Below are positions 34,901 to 46,114 of a stretch of 64,000 nucleotides of DNA, in pieces. Below the pieces are notes generated by a model that worked only from the letters and a program-made list of their open reading frames with translations, ran no database searches and had not been told where the DNA came from. Origin of the DNA: Heligmosomoides polygyrus polygyrus (Eukaryota > Nematoda > Chromadorea > Rhabditida > Heligmosomidae). The position numbers and the translations under genes were made by a program. Location: the NCBI GenBank assembly GCA_947396885.1, contig OX377201.1, positions 26,203,923 to 26,267,922 of the forward strand, in the 5' to 3' direction. The first letter of the stretch is position 1. Each line of letters begins with the position of its first letter.

Positions 34901-37900
34901 AAACGCTGATTCACTCTGATGTCCTAAAAATGTAAACATTACAACGCCTTTACTGAAGAGAAGTCCTGCAAGTGGTGTAGGTAACTACAGACCCATGAGT
35001 ATTACTTCCTTCCTATGTAGAATATTTGAAAGGTTAGTGAAAAACTATTTGTTGGCTTATTGACAATCTATCCACTTGACACCGGCATGCATGGTTTATT
35101 CCAGGCAGGTCTATCGGAACTAAGATGTTAGAGAGCAATAATGATTGGTACAGTAGCTTGGATTCGAAGAGATCAGCTGATGTAGTATATTTTGATTCCA
35201 CCGAAGCCTTCGATCGCGCTAGTCATAAGAAATTACTTTACAAAATCTCCAGGCTTGGGGTACACTCAGTTATTTACAGGCGGCTAGAAGATTATCTTAT
35301 TAATAGGACGTTCCATTTAAAGGTAGGGAAGGCTTTATCAAAGTGCAAGGAGGTTAACAGTTGAGTGCCTCAAGGAGGGGTGCTTTCTCCTCCTCTGTTT
35401 ATGTTTCATACTTCCGGCCTTTCAAACTTAATAGAAGATAGAGGTGTGGTGGTCGAGCAATTTACGGATGATGTTATGGTGTACCGAGAAGCCGTTTCTT
35501 GTAAACATTATAACATCTTGTAGCTTGAAAGTGACAGCTGCAATAACGGTCTTCTCAGTAGAGTCTCACTCTGGCGCCAGAGAGAACACTTTTCATGAGG
35601 ATTGGTGCTTCTTCGGCCCCTACTGAATATCAAGTCGGAGGATATAAGATTGAGAGAGTTCCGGCTATAAGAGATATTGGATTTCATTATAACCATAAAC
35701 TCGATTTTTCGGACCATAATAAAGTTATCCATAGTAAGGCTAAGGCGCGGATTGACCAAATCTTCGGAGGCCATTCGTCTCGAGCTGAGGGGGTTCTACT
35801 ACAGGCGTATAAAAATTATGTCCGACCTACTGTGGAGTGTAGTTCCACAGCTCCTTCGCCCTCGAAGAAGAAGGATATCGAATTTAAAAAACTAGAAAAG
35901 CTTTACAAGAAAGGCAGTTCTTAGATCTGAAAGTTTTCTTTATTCCAAAGCACCGCGTTCTAAAATAAATAACAAATATCTCAGTCTGGACACTCTGGAG
36001 CCCCGGAGAAAGGATAGTGATGTGTATGCTCTTTAGAATGCTGGCGGGAATCATTGACCCGGACGTCTATCAATTTTGTACAATGACCTCTTCTTGGTGG
36101 GTCGGAAAAGGTATTCTATTGAAGACCGAGTAGCAGCATAATCTTATTTGAAGTTAAGGCACAATTTCATACTTGGTTCTCAGCTTTTATGCTCTTTTAA
36201 GCGTATGGTGCAGCAGAAGTTCTTGTCTTTCTGAAATATTAGAAGTAGCATAGTTCAACTATGAGTTTCTTGATTTTCTGTGTTTTTTTCTCACGTATGC
36301 TTTATTCCACGAAATAAATTATTAATATTAATACCAATCACTGTGTGATGCACCACACATTGTACCTCTGTTTTGGAAAATGGAGAGTTCTATATACCAT
36401 TGCTAGTTTTGTCGGACATCGAACCAGAACCTTATTGAGCAGCTCCAAAGAGGAAATGCCACCCAAAAATGTTACAAGTTGTTTGAGAAATTGGACCATT
36501 AGTACTACCACATGTAGTTCAATCAAACTTTGTCGTGTGGAAAGCTGGCGAAGGCATTCGCAGTAAGTGATTTATGAATCGTTTGCGACAGATTCCCTAT
36601 TCTTTTGCTACAGTCATGTTGTCCTCGCCTTTGGCTTCTGTACTCAATCGCAAACCACGACAAACTACGGACCAAGTGAGGTTGTAGGGTGTGCCTTAAA
36701 AACTTGCAGCAACTTTCAAAGAGTAGTTCTTGTTCCAAATCTTCAAACTCGTGTCATTATGGAATTGCTCAAGTTCGGCGTTTCAAAATGAAATTCTGAA
36801 GTAAGCATTTCTACTTCCCCAAAAAGACTCAAAACCTATATTTTGGAAACAGCATAAATATTTTCATGCCCATTTCCTGTTCCTCCAATGGCGGTATTAA
36901 CATCATACCCGTTCCTTTTATGGCTGTCTCAACAGGCAACTGAATCCTCAGTGAAGATACCGAATACTGTAGTGAAAGTTTAGTTGAGGAAATCTGGCAA
37001 ACCACATTGTTCACCTGACTGGCAAGGTGCTGCTTCGATACATATCCACACAAAATGCGAGAATAATAATGAAGTACTAAAAATGCTTGCACATAAGTAT
37101 AATGAGAAAGCCAGAAAACTGCTAAAAACTGCTGGCATCTAATCACCCCTTATACGTATAGGAGAGAAATGCACCTACAGGAATATCATTTGGGTAGAGG
37201 TGTGAGGTTCAAGTGGGCTAGCAATGAAGCTGCGCTTATAATACAGGGTGTCTCAAAAATGCATACACTGTTTGAAAGGTGATAACTTTGCTCACTGTGA
37301 AGGTACTGAAGAAGTTAAGGGTTCGAATGGAGAAGCATAAGAGAATAGAAATTCATTGACATATGAGCGGTAGGGATTGCACGATGCATTCGCCTAAAAT
37401 TTGGCATTTATACTCGATTGATTGTGTTTCGCTTAAATGCTTGTTATAATTTTCTACAAAGTGGCCTATCGATTGATTTGTGCTTCTTTTAAGGTTTAAA
37501 CCTTAAAAACACTCTACGGCTTGCCAAAAATGCAGGTACTATTTGAAAGGTTTTAAACCTGCTGATAGTCAAGCTTTTAAAGATGCTTAAGACTTGTATA
37601 AAAGCGCAGGGCAACGAGATGTCTGTGGCCTGCAAATAGTCAACATTGCGCCATGCCTCCGCCTGAAGCATGCATTTCAGACTCGGCTACAGGAAGCACA
37701 GCACCAGTTAATCTGGCCACGAATTAACAAGATTGTAACAAGCATTCAGCCCATGCACAATCAACCGAGTCTGAATGCAAGGTTTTAGGGGGAACAACAT
37801 TTGCACGCCACAGAGATCTAGTTACCCTGCACTTTCAAGCGAGTCTTCAAAGCTTCACCAGCATCCATTTTAGAGCCTTTCAAACAGCACATGCATTGTA

Positions 37901-40900
37901 TAGAATACCCGGCATTTTTGTGAAGCCGTAGTGTGTAATTTTAAGTTTTAATCCTTAAAAAAGGATTGGTACGGTCACCTTGAGAATAAATTATAACAAG
38001 CACTCAGGCGAAACACAATAAGTCGAGTGTAAAATGCCAAATTTCAGGCGAGTGCACGGCGCGTTCCATGCCAGTCATAGTCTGAGAATTTTCATTTTCT
38101 TGCGGTTTCGCAAAAGTCTTCACTCCTTCAGTACCATTACTGTGAGCTAAGTTATTACCTTTCAAATAGTGTATGCATCTAACTTAATAAATTTTTTGAA
38201 GCATTTTTTAATGGTTCCATTATCCATTATCAGCTGTTGAAAAATGCTTTTAAAAAATTTATTAAGTGTATGCATTTTTTTCGAGACACCCTGTAGCTTC
38301 CTGTCTCTAATGTTTGGCTCTGGCCCTTTTCTGCTTTCTCATAGCGAATGCAATGATATTTTGGAAAGCAACGTGACTTTTTTAGAATCGACAAGGATGG
38401 TAGGCCCACCGGCTTTTGCGTATTAGCTGGTGTTTCACCACATAGATAAAAATCAGGATGTAGCAAGTCGCACATATGTTGAAAAGTATAACAATCGAGA
38501 CGGTTGATATCATGTTTGCACGCTGAAAATATTTATCTTTATTCCTACAAATGCAAATTGAGATTTTAATCACTCACAAAAATCAACTTCTCTAAATACT
38601 TTGTTCGGTTTTTTTGAAATAAAATCTAAGTCGACACGGGTAGGCCTAAGACGTCAAACAACCAATAAATGACACTCCCCTATCCCGCTAATTTGACGAG
38701 GCTCCGAGATCTCTCCACTTTCTTTAACGTTAATACATACACATTCCTAAGGCGTAGTCCACAAATTAAATGCAGCTGCAGGAATCTTAATAATATATCT
38801 CGTCAATTACAACCCTTGAAGGTATCTTATTCAACTCTGCATGCTCTTTCTAATTATCGTACTTTGGACTAAAACTCTAGAAAATGTTGTACGGATGTTT
38901 CAAACGGTTACTGATTGCAATAGACGAGTAGTTTGTCCAACGTAGCCAAGATTGGTACAAGACTTTATTTCGGCTGACGTTTCGGCGTTGTCGCTTTCTT
39001 CAGAGCCCGGAAAAGTCGAAGTCATTTGAGAAATTACCATCCCAAATGTCATTTCATCCTGCAGGAGCCAATCCAAAAGGCAAAAAGGCCAAGAGAACGA
39101 CAACGTAGAAAGTCAGAAAAAGGCTAACCTTTATGAGTGGACAAATGAGCCCACTGACACCCTAGCTGAACGGAAGATGGGTGAATGACATAGAGCCCTT
39201 GAGACCACACGCCTTAGGGACCTAACGGGTTATGACCCAGAGGTCAAAACCCACACGCCGGGGCTAGTGGGTCACGGCCAAGCATTCGTCCTTCCTATTG
39301 ATTTGGGGAACATTGCCGCAATAGAGTTCGGAGCGCCGAAATCTCATTTTCACGCGCAAGGATCTTGACCTCCACCCCAAAACAGCTGTTCGCATGCCGC
39401 CGCACCCGATGCTCGCCCAAGGGAGTTGAGACGTGGGACCTGCGCAACCCATCCAAGTGTTCTTTGACCCTTACACACAAGGATCTACTTGTTTCCCCCC
39501 ACATACTCCTCCCTGCATTCTAAGGATGCAATGAGGTATACTACCCCAGACATAAGGCAGTCTCCTTCCCTTCCGAAAGAGCAAATAGCGCACGATGGTG
39601 TTGTGCACAGTCGGTCGTATAGGCGATTTCGGACCAGCTGCCCTTCCAGATTTGTAGGTGGTACTGCTGTGATTCTTACTTCGTATTTAAGGTCTGCTTT
39701 TTGAATGCAGCCACGTATTGCGGCAGTCAATTGGTCCGAAATGAAAGGAACTCAGAATGTTACTTTCTACCAGCCCTCCTGTTGGCCTATTACGGTGGCT
39801 AATAGCTGGTACCTCTCAGTAGCCCCGCCAGTAGGAATGTATCCGTTTTGTATCGCAATGCTGCTAGCCAAATCCATCGAGCAGGACCTTTCAGCGCCTT
39901 CAAATGAGACCGCGCGAGCAATATGGAACATATTAGGTTGGCAACTAATTTCGTGGACTCTCAAGAATCTTCAGCAAAACTATTTATTAACAAATAACTA
40001 ATGACAATCTTTAATTAAAATAAGATCCCTCGGAATGCAGAAGTGCTTCCCATATATCAGGTAGCTGGTCTATCCCACAACCATAGAATTATTGTGCTTT
40101 TAAGACTAAGAATCTTTGGAGGTGCATTTTGACCCGGTCCATATTATTAAATCGTCTTCCAACCGAGAAGTACTGCACCGAACTAAAAATGTGGTAGTCA
40201 CTCGGCGCAAGGTCTGGACTGTAACGTGGATGAGTTTGACGCTACCAGTCAAGGTCTTCTATTTTTTGAGGCGTCCGGTTCGCTACATTCCCTCCGTTTG
40301 GTGGTGTCAAGAAGGTATTAACTTCTGGGAGCTCGTCAAGAATGGTTCCAGCACTAATGCTGTAATCTACTCTCCTCAACCTGGCCGCAGCAGGCTGAAC
40401 TCCGCTGGAATCGGTTCAGACCGATTTTCAGGAGCGGAATTATCTTTCAGCAAGATAACGCCAGATCACCCGTCGCGAATCGGAAGCTGCAACAAATCGA
40501 AGACTTTGGCTGGGAGCGTTTAACTCACCCACCTTACAGCCCAGGCTGTGCGCCAAGTGACTAGCACCTTCATAGCTCGCTGCAGCACTTCTTGGTTGGA
40601 GGACGATTTATTAATGTGGACCATGTCAAAATGCACCTCCAAGGATTCTTGGCCTCAAAAGCACAAGAATTTTACAGCTGTGGGATGGGCCAGGTAGCTG
40701 ATAAATCAGAAGCATTCCCGCGTTCCAACAAATCTTACTTTGCTTGAAAACTGTTGTTTGTTATTTGTTTATGAACACTTTTGTTGAAGGCGCTTGAGAG
40801 TCCACGAAATTAGTTGCCAACCATAATATTTTAATTCATAATATAATAATATTAATATTTTTTGCCTTAATTTTTTAATTTTAATTTTATTTTTTTGCCT

Positions 40901-43900
40901 TTTTTCATGCTGAATGGGTGAGGCGAAGTGCAATGCACGATGATGTTCCTGTTTGTCGGCTTTTGGTACCACCTGGTCCTGTATATCCTATCAGATAGAT
41001 GAACCTGTACGATGAGGAATGCGAGCCAGTTCTCCATAGGCCTTTCACGTGTGAACTTGATGCGTTGTGACTGCCGGTTTAGTAAGTCAAAGCACGTGTC
41101 CATCTCAAGCTGAGTTGGACAGATGACGAAACAGTCGTAAATGTAGCGGCAGTAAATGGTAGGCATTCGTTCTAGAATGGGGCCTTCCACCTTGGACATG
41201 AATGCTACTGCGAGAACTAGAGCAAGTCTTTGGCCCATGGCGAGACCTCTAATCTGCTTGTAGTACTCACTCGCCCAACGGAATATGTTGCACTGCAAAC
41301 ACTCCTTGAGGAGCTCCTTCACCTGCGAGACGGTTAAGCCGTGCATGTTGACACTGGTGTGGTGCTCATTGAGGATTTCCAGAACTGCCTCCAATGCGCA
41401 CTCGTTGGACATTTTAGTGTACACTGATGTGACGTCGAACGACTCCATCACGTACCCCTTTTCCAGTCTAGCTCTCCTCAGCGTTTCGAGGAATTTGCTA
41501 GTATTAGGCAGGTGGGCTGGTATAAATTGGAGCAATTGTACAAGCACAAGGTTGAGGAACCAGGCAATACGGTCAGCGGGTCCACCAAAATTGCTATTGA
41601 TGGGTCTGACCTTGAATAGAGAGGGATCCTCAGCCGAGATGCCCACTTGGGGAAGTTTATAAGTCTTTATAAGGGTGTACAGTACCGGACAAATTGGAAG
41701 GCCGCAACGAAGTTTTGCTTTCACTTGTGATTCACTTGTGCAGAAACGTGAGCTTTATTTGCGTTTTTGGATGCCTCACAGTTTTTTGTTCTATCAGAAG
41801 GTCGTAACGAACGTGTCTCCTGCAACACATTCAATTAACCCCTTCTATGGTCTTCCGCGTTTTTCTTTTCGACTTTTCATTATCTGGGATTTTTAGAACA
41901 TAAGCACCATATAAGAACATAAAAATGAAGATGTGTATCAGTTGAGCAATGTTTTCTGTTTAGTCATATAATGTGTTACGTAGTATTAGAACCCCTTCAC
42001 CGTTCTTGCCACTGATGCGTACTATCTACCGAACTTAACTATTAAAGGGCAAAGAAAAGAGGATTAGTCGTTTAGTTCTGTCAGAAAACACTGCTGAAAT
42101 ATTTGGTTTTTCAAGAGACACTTTACGTTTGCTCAAAACCATAAGCTTGTGACCATGGAAAGGAGGTGACGGTGAAACGCCGAAGCGGCGTCAACGTTAT
42201 GATAGATCGAACAGATAACGTGATACATTTTCGTGAAAATCTCCATGCCTGTTAGATTAGATTGCAAGGCTGTCATATCTATGGCAATAAGTCAGTACCC
42301 GAAGGCTTTGACTTCCAGGAGGTTAGCACGATTGGTTTATTTGCACACACTTGTGTATGTTTTGGAATTCAAGCAAAATCATTTGCATGACTGGTTGTGT
42401 TCCTAAGAGATGCGTAAAAGTAGCCTTACGCCCAACATATATGGAGGAGTGACAACGTCCAAATTGAGCGGACCGTTGAACGTTGAATGAAGAGTGGTCA
42501 TTAGTGGTACTGCAAGAGCACACCCTGCTAGCCAATGTACAATAGCGAAGAGTGGTAACGGAGTTTTCAGTAGCACCTGAAATACTTACTATAGTAGGTA
42601 AAAATAGAGGAACGCAAATACATTATTTATTAATTGGTTAACCTTAAAACTTGTCCGTTAGGAACGATGATAAGGCAAATTTGACCGATTGGAACAGGCA
42701 TAAGGTAAGCTTGTTGGAGTTCTGTTGTGACTGTTGGATTCCCTACGTTAGGTGCACTTAATTATGAAAACAAGAAATTTTGCAGAACTGCAGATTACAG
42801 ATTTTGAAGACCAGGTATTTTGAATTTTCAAACCATGGGCATGAATTTTGAAATCCTCTGAGCATCCACATTCACCTGTTCAAATTTCGTTCCGTTCAGG
42901 CAGACAGTGATGTACCTCTGCAACGAAATTAGTGTTATGCCAACGCATCTGATATACGTAGATGAATAAATGGTAAGATGTACTGCATTGCCAAGAACAT
43001 CACGATTCTCCCAGAAGAACTCATCACATAAATGAGACACTCGCAGCGTGCCGAGAAGCATATAGCTCACCAAAGCGTAGATGTCGGCGACGCCCTTGAA
43101 AACAAGCAAATAGTGGGAAGACTCTCCTAAATGCACGTAACTCACCAAAGCCCGTTATATGGCGTTTTCCTTGACATCCTACTTAATCTCTATGGTTTTG
43201 TTGCCTAATTCAACTGCTTCAATGCATCTCGCAGCTGCACTCTTTCCGTCAGTACTATGTCACTGTAGCCACTTCCAAGCATCTCCTCACCTTCCTTCAC
43301 TCTTTAGCATCGCAAAAATCCAACCATTGAATCCTCGTACAAATAATTATGTTTTCTAAGACATGACGGTATGAAGCTAGGCACTTCTCTACGTTCAGCA
43401 TCAATATTCTCTCCAAAGTTTAGTGATGAAATTCCGTTTTACCTCAGTACCTCGAAATGTCCCGCTATTCCCCATGTCTCACAACATATCCTTGTCGTGA
43501 ACCACCTAACCAGAATAATCATTGCCTAAATCTGCTCATCTCTCCGACTGACTGCTGTAGGCGAAAAGCGGTATCGCTAGTTAGTTCGATCCTTGATCGA
43601 ACAAACTAAAGCTTCAACGTCATCTTACAATTAGACCGTAGCGAACAGTAGCCAAACGCTGGGACTGGTGCCGTTAGTGAGCACCTTATCAGTTGAATCA
43701 GAAGAACCCTGTTTTCATGCTGTCACAACATTCCATGTTTAATGGCAAAGTTTGTGTAGGCGAGATACGCTGAAACATCGGGGCATTGCATGAAGGTCAT
43801 TCACAAAAAAACTTCGATATAGAGATAGCTATAGCTAAGTCAAACTATGAACCGTCTGACTCTCATTTTCAAGTTCTGTGTAAGACCCATACTAGAATGC

Positions 43901-44824
43901 AGCACCACTGTATTTAACCCTAGGCGTAAAAGGGAAACAGCTACTCCAAAAGTTGTTCATAACAGTTTCACAAGAAAATTGTAGACAACGATGTATACAT
44001 ACGATTACAGCAAGATTCCTTTGGCTAGTATAAGGAGTAAAATCTACATATTTACCCCCGCACCGTAGGAGAAAGTATGATATTATCTTGGTTTATAAGA
44101 TGATAACTGGTGTACTAGGTATTTCAGTCCAGGATTTCTATTCCCACTCTTATTAAGAATCAGATTCTTAAGCGCAAAAGTGATGTAAGATCAGGTTTCT
44201 TCACCAATCAAGCAGAAACCATGTTTTTGAAATTCTTATAGAAAACCATTCTACCTAGCTCTTTGAGGCAGTACAAAATACTTGTTGGTAGGTATCTCCA
44301 GAAAGCTTCCTAGTTCATCTTACATTGCTTATTCCAAAATGTTGTTTTCTTTTTGTTTCAAATGCTGTTGTTGACAGTACTTGAATTGTTTATCTGCGAC
44401 TCTCCATGTGCAGAATCAATGATTTTTTGTTAAAGTAGCTGTTCGCTTCTCTTTTCACAAAACCAACGTTGACTGGCAAAATTTTTTCCCTTCATAGATG
44501 CTTGTTAAGCACCTCTTAGACATTCAATTCTTTTTAAACAGTGTGTGAGTCTGTGTCCTTTACCCCACTTTAGCAACATGATTTCTCGTGACAAGTACGC
44601 AGCAAGGTCTGTGGAATGCTTTGTCCAGTCCTGAGCCTCACCGAAAATGCCTGGTGGCCTTGCTTAGGAAAAATGTAGTGACTAGTACTCACTTGAGAGA
44701 GCATCAAAACGTAGAAAGGCGAGAGCCTACGACGTCGAGAAACTGTGACCAGTATAAGGACATATAGAGGGAGCGTTATTGTTGTGATAGTGAAGAAGAC
44801 GATTTGTGGCCAAGGCAGATCCAT
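31864..44824 (-). CDS. Seven-transmembrane chemoreceptor, Srv-like, complete 7-exon gene
   Basis: Exons (minus strand, transcript order) are 44693-44824, 42876-43094, 42430-42576, 38410-38522, 32913-33024, 32038-32193 and 31864-31902. All junctions keep frame and the product is 305 residues. Approximate transmembrane segments are 6-28, 37-61, 77-103, 123-146, 170-195, 212-238 and 252-274. Recognisable marks are SPFYVLMLSQ before TM2, SLQRYITVC after TM3 (a DRY-like position), a charged RRHELR before TM6, and NPLV…NTEIR at TM7. These resemble nematode Srv-type serpentine receptors, expected in sensory cilia; the class is a judgement, the 7TM fold is clear. The length is normal for the family. 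Introns are very long (up to 5.4 kb) and carry transposons. A paralogue lies at 60.3-60.9 kb. Confidence 0.82.
32038..32193 (-). CDS. Chemoreceptor exon 6 (TM7)
   Basis: The 156-nt exon has a GTTCAAG acceptor and a GTGAGT donor, phase 0 to phase 0. It encodes TM7 (NPLVTGFVSWVQPWMCIAFN) and a basic cytoplasmic tail. It has the same length as the paralogous exon 60403-60558. Confidence 0.82.
32345..32573 (+). mobile_element. tRNA-derived SINE in chemoreceptor intron 5
   Basis: It shares GCACCCGATTCCAGGTTCTT and CTCCAGGGTGGATG. The extreme 5' end is diverged. Confidence 0.5.
32913..33024 (-). CDS. Chemoreceptor exon 5 (TM6)
   Basis: The 112-nt exon has a CTTTTAG acceptor and a GTGAGC donor, phase 2 to phase 0. 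It encodes GRRHELRLCIQAAGLMIAF. Length, phases and sequence match the exon at 60811-60922, which supports both. Confidence 0.82.
33200..33620 (+). pseudogene. Mariner-type transposase relic
   Basis: The plus strand has VVDSETFHTMLEKMNKTLSE, then RRKIFLLMNNARPYS after a stop, matching the catalytic-domain D-N-A-R-P-H segment (here N-N-A-R-P-Y). It is inside chemoreceptor intron 4. Confidence 0.52.
34122..36130 (+). mobile_element. CR1-like LINE, degenerate
   Basis: Plus-strand fragments in order: endonuclease end (LVLEPIRCDRVLDLPLATDP, VGLSDHRSVGF), linker, RT (VVYFDSTEAFDRASHKKLLY; VPQGGVLSPPLF; EQFTDDVMVY) and C-terminal part (GGYKIERVPAIRDIGFHYNH, VRPTVECSSTAPSP). Many stops are present. 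It is inside chemoreceptor intron 4. Confidence 0.68.
36130..37240. other. Chemoreceptor intron 4, no feature seen
   Basis: Short unsupported ORFs only; no repeat recognised. Confidence 0.4.
37242..38295. mobile_element. Foldback DNA element with long inverted arms
   Basis: Ends TACAGGGTGTCTCAAAAATG (37242-37261) and CGAGACACCCTGTA (38282-38295) are inverted. The inversion continues inward for hundreds of bases; for example GTGTTTCGCTTAAATGCTTG near 37425 matches the complement of 37995-38025. No transposase ORF was seen. It has TA flanks and is inside chemoreceptor intron 4. Confidence 0.68.
38410..38522 (-). CDS. Chemoreceptor exon 4 (TM5)
   Basis: The 113-nt exon has an ATTTTCAG acceptor and a GTGGGC donor, phase 0 to phase 2. 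It encodes TM5 (STVSIVILFNICATCYILIF) and ends HQLIRKSR. It sits just left of the Penelope-like element in intron 3 and just right of the foldback element in intron 4. Confidence 0.77.
38900..41724 (-). mobile_element. Penelope-like retroelement (PLE-1), interrupted by a mariner-like element
   Basis: On the minus strand, RT is encoded at 40867-41724 (LYTLIKTYKLPQVG, ESFDVTSVYTKMSN, IRGLAMGQRLALVLAV). The catalytic YIDD box reads YIYD, so one catalytic Asp is lost. The ORF breaks at about 40900 where a mariner-like element (39933-40824) begins. Downstream sequence resumes (MFHIARAVSFEGAERSC). A GIY-YIG endonuclease follows at 39290-39730 (GVVYLIASLECREEYVG; GETSRSLCVRVKEHLDGL) with one frame break. 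A hammerhead-like motif lies at 38976-39003. The 5' part is truncated. The whole sits in chemoreceptor intron 3. Confidence 0.77.
39933..40824 (+). mobile_element. Mariner-like DNA transposon inserted in PLE-1
   Basis: Terminal inverted repeats of about 35 bp, starting TTAGGTTGGCAACTAATTTC on the left, are matched by the right end (40790-40824). The plus strand between carries C-terminal transposase pieces: SVWWCQEGINFWELV, FQQDNAR, LTHPPYSPGCAPSD, HFLVGGRF. The N-terminal half is missing and frames are broken, so it is non-functional. TA-rich flanks fit mariner insertion. Confidence 0.72.
42430..42576 (-). CDS. Chemoreceptor exon 3 (TM4)
   Basis: The 147-nt exon has a TATTTCAG acceptor and a GTAAGG donor, phase 0 to phase 0. 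It encodes LFAIVHWLAGCALAVPLM as TM4, followed by the second extracellular loop. Confidence 0.77.
42876..43094 (-). CDS. Chemoreceptor exon 2 (TM2-TM3)
   Basis: The 219 nt are open throughout, with a TTTTCAAG acceptor and a GTGAAT donor after GAACAG, phase 0 to phase 0. The exon begins GVADIYALVSYM (TM2) and contains LISLQRYITVC after TM3. A GTACAT inside the exon could act as an alternative donor, but the longer form joins exon 3 in phase. Confidence 0.8.
43830..44335 (+). mobile_element. CR1-like LINE, 3' fragment
   Basis: The plus strand encodes VRPILECSTTVFNPRRKRET with the later PLASIRSK and LVGRYLQKAS segments across stops. It is inside chemoreceptor intron 1. It is probably the same family as 34122-36130. 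Confidence 0.55.
44693..44824 (-). CDS. Chemoreceptor exon 1 (start, TM1)
   Basis: The 44 codons run from ATG 44822-44824 to CTCTCTCAA before a GTGAGT donor, phase 0. The exon encodes TM1 and the first intracellular loop (SRRRRLSPFYV). Confidence 0.8.
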
Positions 44825-44830
44825 TTCTGC
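44825..44830 (-). promoter_or_regulatory. Possible trans-splice acceptor just before the chemoreceptor start
   Basis: On the minus strand CTGTTTGCAG ends at 44827, two bases before the ATG. In nematodes such a site commonly receives a spliced leader. It could instead be an ordinary acceptor for a 5' untranslated exon. Confidence 0.4.
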
Positions 44831-44929
44831 AAACAGATTTCGATGATACTTTTACAGTAATCTACCAGCAGCATCAAGAATTGTCGACCAGATGCAGCCA
44901 CTTTTTTAAGGAGAGGAGCTCGGGTACCT

Positions 44930-45345
44930 TCTATACTAGCGCCGCCGTTCGGCGCAGCTGACAGCTGGGACAGCTGTTGATTTTTACGCTGACAGACGGT
45001 TCCGGATCACTTTTATACTCCGCCGCCTCAAAACGCCAAAATTAACAGGATAAATTCGGACGCTGCCGGCCGCCCGTTGAATTGACGCGTCGCGAAAATC
45101 CGCCTGAGGCCTCGTGCATACTTCCCGTCGCTGAGATGGAGTCGCATCGATGTGTTTTGCAGAGCGACGCGAAATGTATGCCACCAGGGGCCGTACGCTT
45201 TTCTATCCCCAACCGTCTCCGGCCGGGTATAATGCGGTCTCCGCCCACATCCCCGGTACGCACATCATGCGCCATTGATTTTTCGCGCCGTCCCCGTCCC
45301 CGAGTCGGGCGAGAATAGCATACAGCCCCAGGAAGCTATCGCGCA
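44930..45345. promoter_or_regulatory. CpG-rich tract between divergent genes
   Basis: About 400 bp of strikingly GC- and CpG-rich sequence lies between the chemoreceptor start (minus) and the ORF starting at 45345 (plus). A bidirectional promoter is inferred from base composition and position. Confidence 0.35.
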
Positions 45346-45557
45346 TGCCGACCGCCACTGTTGCGGCGGCCGCGGCGGAGTTTCTTGCTAGACATAAAGA
45401 GTTTTCAAAATGCACACCACGAATTTTATATCCGTTTTTGGATTTAGAAGAAGAAGACAGAAAGGCAGCTAAAGAAAGACGAATGTGTTCTGATTGCTAC
45501 AACTTGATTTCTTCAAGTTCAGGAAGATCTGCGAATATTTTTGCTTCAAACCAATAA
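45345..45557 (+). CDS. Small hypothetical protein or first exon
   Basis: The 70-residue ORF opens with an Ala run (MPTATVAAAAAEF). Then come a hydrophilic KCTPRILYPFLDLEEEDRK segment, a basic stretch and a CSDC pair, ending in a Ser-rich tail. A later in-phase-independent stretch at about 45590-45690 encodes another paired-cysteine cluster (KCSECNKFCCLDC), so the piece may be part of a zinc-binding protein or a degraded transposase tail. The family is not recognised. Confidence 0.35.
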   Translation: MPTATVAAAAAEFLARHKEFSKCTPRILYPFLDLEEEDRKAAKERRMCSDCYNLISSSSGRSANIFASNQ

Positions 45558-46114
45558 TTATAAAAAACACCAAATACTCATAAATTAGGTAGATCGACCG
45601 CAAGGAATCTAGCTAAAAGCATTAAGTCAAAATGCAGTGAATGCAACAAATTCTGCTGCTTAGATTGCTTCCAAACAACTCAAAGCTGTTGATTGTCGAT
45701 TAAAAATGTTTTCAGCCTAGACTTTGTTTGTGAATTTGATCTCCTTAGCGACGTTGATTAACATCCAAGTAGATGTAGTTTGTAATCATGCCTGTCTGTT
45801 ACCCTTATTGGATGAAGTCTCAAAAATAACTCTGAAGTTCAGTGGATAGCTGATCGATGCCATAATAGGCTGCCTCTGATGCATTCCCACGTACCCATGC
45901 CACTCGTAACTTATCGTAACCGAGCGAAATTCCAGAAAGGAATATCAGATTCGTGACCAGATTCGGCACCTTAAATAACCTCCATTGGCAAAGTTTGGAC
46001 GAAGGTAATACTACTCTGATCGAAATAATACTGTCGCGCACCATTGAGCGAGACGGCCCCATGAGACAGACTGGCTGTCGCGCACCTTTAAATCATTATC
46101 GCCGCTGCCGCTCC

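Noticed and set aside
37243..38295. Foldback element as a protein-coding transposon
   Set aside because: No transposase motif in any frame; ORFs inside are short and unsupported.
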